Part shown: in pieces, positions 60,701 to 64,000 of the stretch
Numbering within the stretch: the stretch's first letter is position 1
How the letters are laid out: each line of letters starts with the position of its first letter
Source of the DNA: Prunus persica
Taxonomy: Eukaryota; Streptophyta; Magnoliopsida; Rosales; Rosaceae
DNA: 64,000 bases
Direction of reading: 5' to 3'
Assembly: GCF_000346465.2 (NCBI RefSeq)
Contig: NC_034010.1
Span: 27,821,382-27,885,381 of the forward strand
Notes under the pieces: model-generated
Databases searched by the model: none
What the model saw: the letters and a program-made list of their open reading frames with translations, nothing else
Told to the model about the DNA's origin: nothing
Position numbers and translations under genes: made by a program

Positions 60701-61319
60701 TATTTGACTTTTCAATGCAAGGAAATGCCATTTAATTGTTTAAGACAATATCACATCCAAATTTCATGTAATTGATGTGAGGTTACTTTCTCCGCAAAAA
60801 TGCACATCATATTGGTATTTGGTTGCAACGTGCGGTCCATATATTTGGTCCGATATGCTGTGTCTCTGAAAGTTTACTAAAATATCTCTAATCAACCCTA
60901 ATTAGAACGCATTTTCAGGCCCAAAAATCAGCAAGATGAGGGCAGAAAGTTGTCAAGGTGACGCATGGTTGACAATTTGTGCGCACGAAGACACAAAAGT
61001 ACTTGACAATTAAGTGGTTTATGATTATAATAATTGTGTTTTTAGTGTTTAGTTGTCACTTCAAATATAAAAATGCAATGCAAAAGTCTTACCTAAACTT
61101 GGATAATTACAAAACAGGAGAATGATTGCATTGTTCGGTTTATATGTCACCTCGAAAATTGTGATAACTATTATTACCATGATCATGGTGAATAAGATAT
61201 CAGAACAAATAAAGCTGGAAATAGTGAAACCCTAAATAATTAGGAGACGATAATCACTTCCAGTCCCTTTTACTAATATTCACAATGACTAATAACGACG
61301 TCACAAATTTAAAAGGGGG

Positions 61320-61455
61320 TTTTCATTTCGGGTGTCTTGATCAGATTTTAGGGGTGCACCGTGCACCATACAATCCCCTTTAAATACAACAGTGGTTTTC
61401 AATGAGTCGGGTGTGTTGATCAGATTTTATGGTGCATCAACAATCTTCCTTAAAT
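61320..61455. repeat. Diverged ~77-bp tandem duplication
   Basis: CGGGTGTCTTGATCAGATTT and CGGGTGTGTTGATCAGATTT recur about 78 bp apart, with further shared sequence around GGTGCA and CCTTAAAT. Just downstream of the pectinesterase gene. Confidence 0.6.
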
Positions 61456-61661
61456 CTTAAAAGGATTTTGGGCCCCTCGAAGCCCCGTTTTTGGGTACTG
61501 AAATTCTCTCAACTACACCGTAATTTTGCAAGAATAAAAAGTCTTTATTTCCAAGTTAAAGAATTTTCAATACAATAATGAAAGAACCAATTGAACAATT
61601 GTTTTCAAACAAGTTGATACATGATTGTACACCAATGGCAGAATGCAATATGTTAAAATGA

Positions 61662-63521
61662 TCAGAGCCCAGCAGTAAATGGCACGTTTGTAGCAGGCAA
61701 CCATGAGCTTCCAGCTATGAAATTACCCACAGTAAATTTCGATGCCTCTGACGAACTAGTTATCACATGGTAGCCACCCCAATTAACCCGGCCGCTCGTA
61801 GATGAACCCGGTCCAGTGTTCTTGTACTCTCCATAGTACAAAGTCTTGAGGGCAAAATTGCCATCCCACTCAAGCCACCCAGCTGGGTCAACCAAAGTGT
61901 CCAGGTAACTTTGCAAAAAAACCGTGCGTGAATACTCCTTCCACGGTCTACCCAAGTATGTCTTGACCGAACTGAGGACCGGTTTGAGGTCTGACCCCGC
62001 CATGACACGGGAGTCGTGGATTGAAATGCCCGTGTTTTGATTCGGGTCGGTCCTGCCTTGTGCCGTGATTGTGTTCTTTTGACCGTTCATGGGCCTTCTT
62101 GCGTAGATCATGCAGTTTTGGAGGACGACAGCGGCGTTGCCAAAAATGAAGTCAACGGTGCCGTACACGTAGCACTCTTTGTAGAATTGTCGTTGAGAGT
62201 GGACGTAGAGGGTGTCTTGGTAGCCTTCGAAGCCACAACGGTAGAAAACTGAGAGGTCAGCTCCTGATCGGAGGGCTACGGCTTGATGGTTCTCTGGACC
62301 AGCTGTATTGCGGAATGTGATGCCACGAGCAATGAAGCCATCTCCAGTTACCGCTGTAAATAATTAATTACACAATTAGAAACAAATTCATTAATTAAAA
62401 TTATGAAATTTTAATAAAGGGAACTATTGTGTAGTAGTTAAACATTACGTTGATATGTCATCAACTCATGATTTATTATTTTCAAGTTAGGATTAATTTG
62501 TTGGAGACACATTTTTCATTTTCTTTGTTTTAGTTTTTCTCTTTTGAAAACCAACAATTCTCCCTCACTTTTTCTCTGTCGAGACATTTTCAATATATAT
62601 GGCACACACATTTTGACATTTCATACAGTGGAAGTGACTTGTGTGAGAGAGAGACTTACCAACAGTTGCAGAGTTGAAAGTTGTAGAACCTCCGACAACA
62701 CTACGGCTACCGGTGATGATAGTATACCTCAGACCATCACCAAGCAGCATAATGTTCTTCAATTTAATCTCAAGGTTCTCCTTATAAACCCCACGCTTCA
62801 CATGTATCACAAACCTGTTGCTCCCACTCCTCTTCTCCGCCGCAGCCAACCCCTCTTTAATCGTCTTGTAGTTCCCTGACCCGTCTTGGGCAACAACTAC
62901 GTCCGCGGCCGGCGACGACTGGAGCAGTTTCCTGTCTCCGGGAGAAACCCAAGTAGGGAAACCCTCCTTGTACCTATTTGTCACAGCCGGAACATTTGAG
63001 CCATTGCCAATGGACAAAGTGTTACTTATGAGCTTGGACACATTGTTGGACATAAGAGGCAGCACAAAGTCCGAGACCCCGAGCTCCACAAACCCCGCTC
63101 GGCACGTGTCGAGGTTGGTGAGAGCAGTGCTGAGCCAAGTCTGTGCGTCATAGTCGGTGCATTTGGTGGCAGGGTCTATGGTCTGGTTGAGGAGCATGAT
63201 GGTGTCTTGGTAGAGGCTCAAGCAATCGGCCCATGCAGCCTTTTCAATCTTGTTTCTGCACTTGGGGCCTAGCCACTTGTTGTGGCTTTGGGCTTTGAGT
63301 GCCTGCTGCATTGTGACTTGCACTGCAAGTTTCTTGAAATCGGACATGCGTGTCGGGACAGAGTATTTTTGGGCGTGGGTCAAGGTGTATTTGCAGGTTT
63401 CAGGGTAGGGGGTTTTGCTGCACCAAGAGTTGATGCCAGTGTTGAGTATGTTAGATAGGGCTGGCGAGAATAGTAAGGCGAAGGAGAAGCATAGAAGGAA
63501 TGAAATCATTTTTGTCGCCAT
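61662..63521 (-). CDS. PME: Pectin methylesterase with PMEI pro-region (type I)
   Basis: Two exons on the minus strand, 63521-62660 and 62353-61662, joined across a split Ala codon; 517 residues. It removes methyl groups from wall homogalacturonan. A signal peptide (to about residue 23) is followed by a PMEI-like pro-region with paired cysteines, then [13 protein letters not shown], where RKLL is the basic subtilase cleavage motif that frees the enzyme. The catalytic domain begins [20 protein letters not shown] and shows the signatures [27 protein letters not shown] (catalytic Asp pair) and [12 protein letters not shown], ending [13 protein letters not shown]. Full family length. A TATATAA lies 73-79 bp upstream of the start. 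From memory, PMEs At5g51490 and At5g51500 follow SKS2 in Arabidopsis, and At3g47400 lies near G3Pp1. Confidence 0.96.
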
Positions 63522-63593
63522 GGATAGGCTTCTTTTTGATTGGCTTGTGGTTTTGGGACTGTGAGGGTTTTGTGTTAGTGATCAGAAGTTTGC

Positions 63594-63600
63594 TTATATA
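63594..63600 (-). promoter_or_regulatory. TATA box of the pectin methylesterase gene
   Basis: TATATAA on the minus strand about 75 bp upstream of the start codon at 63521. Confidence 0.6.
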
Positions 63601-64000
63601 GGGAAAATTTTTGAGAGATGAGAAATGGGGTACGGTGGTGACAGCTGGTTTGGCTTATAGTTTGACCATGGATGGAGGGGTGATGGAGGCAGTAAGATAA
63701 TTATAAAAAATGCAGAATAATTACAGAAATTCTCAATCGATCCTTGTCTTATCATTCATTAGAATATATATATATATTAGTCTTTACGTACGTAGCCAAT
63801 GATGAAATGATGTAAAGCATGTACATCATATATTCCATGTTTATATATGTAAAAGGAGGTGGTGTACTGTCTTGATCACAGAAGAACATGTCGTATATAT
63901 AATTAGAGAATTGCGGGCTGTGTGATATTCTCTTCAACCAAGCACACATATTATTATAGAGACTGAAAAGAAATTGGTATTGGCTAGCTCATGCCCTCTC
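63601..64000. other. PME upstream region at window edge
   Basis: AT-rich promoter-side DNA with a short TA run near 63766-63778. No gene supported. Confidence 0.4.

Noticed and set aside
1..64000. CRISPR arrays, bacterial operons, phage or defence systems
   Set aside because: All genes are intron-bearing plant nuclear genes; the only regular repeats are microsatellites, tandem duplications and MITEs.

Overview
This is a plant nuclear window from a eudicot. The genes have many short AT-rich introns with GT-AG borders, there is no operon structure, and intergenic DNA is full of microsatellites and small non-autonomous transposons. Gene content points to a rosid, and I lean towards Rosaceae (Prunus-like), but that is inference from gene flavour and repeat types; no alignment was run. 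I rebuilt exon models by reading splice sites and checking that phases close.

Layout: 0.3-4.1 kb is a tandem array of a ~1.2-kb non-coding unit, followed by a hAT-like MITE (4.67-5.23 kb). 6-10.3 kb is a glycerol-3-phosphate permease gene (+) whose upstream region carries four phosphate-starvation P1BS sites. 13.7 kb has a 56-residue STMP1/DUF4535 microprotein (-), lying head-to-head with a RIN2/RIN3-type membrane RING-CUE ubiquitin ligase (+, 15.7-19.6 kb). 22.1-23.7 kb is a locus with two different RGF/GLV/CLEL peptide motifs. 24.3-25.1 kb is an acidic plant-specific membrane protein (-). 25.4-26.0 kb is a second hAT-like element. 26.9-29.0 kb is BAG7 (+). 34.2-36.5 kb is a trehalose-6-phosphate phosphatase of the TPPA type (+) with an ACGT-rich upstream region. 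39.7-43.4 kb is a vacuolar acid invertase (+) with the classic 9-nt mini-exon. 47.5-51.2 kb is an SKU5-similar GPI-anchored cupredoxin protein (+). 51.7-53.5 kb holds two more MITE-like elements. 55.0-56.3 kb is a VND-type NAC transcription factor (-). 61.7-63.5 kb is a type-I pectin methylesterase with a PMEI pro-region (-).

The gene set fits an ancient conserved eudicot block. From memory, Arabidopsis keeps pieces of the same order on several duplicated segments: G3Pp2-RIN2-SKS1 near At4g25220-25240; RIN3-RGF5-TPPA-SKS2-PMEs near At5g51450-51500; VND6-BAG7 at At5g62380-62390; vacuolar invertase with VND4/VND5 on chromosome 1. The genes do not form one pathway, but several meet in wall building and sugar or phosphate economy (invertase, TPP, G3P permease, SKS, PME, VND).

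The most unusual item is the RGF locus: one signal-peptide exon followed by two separate peptide-bearing terminal exons, both in a compatible reading phase.
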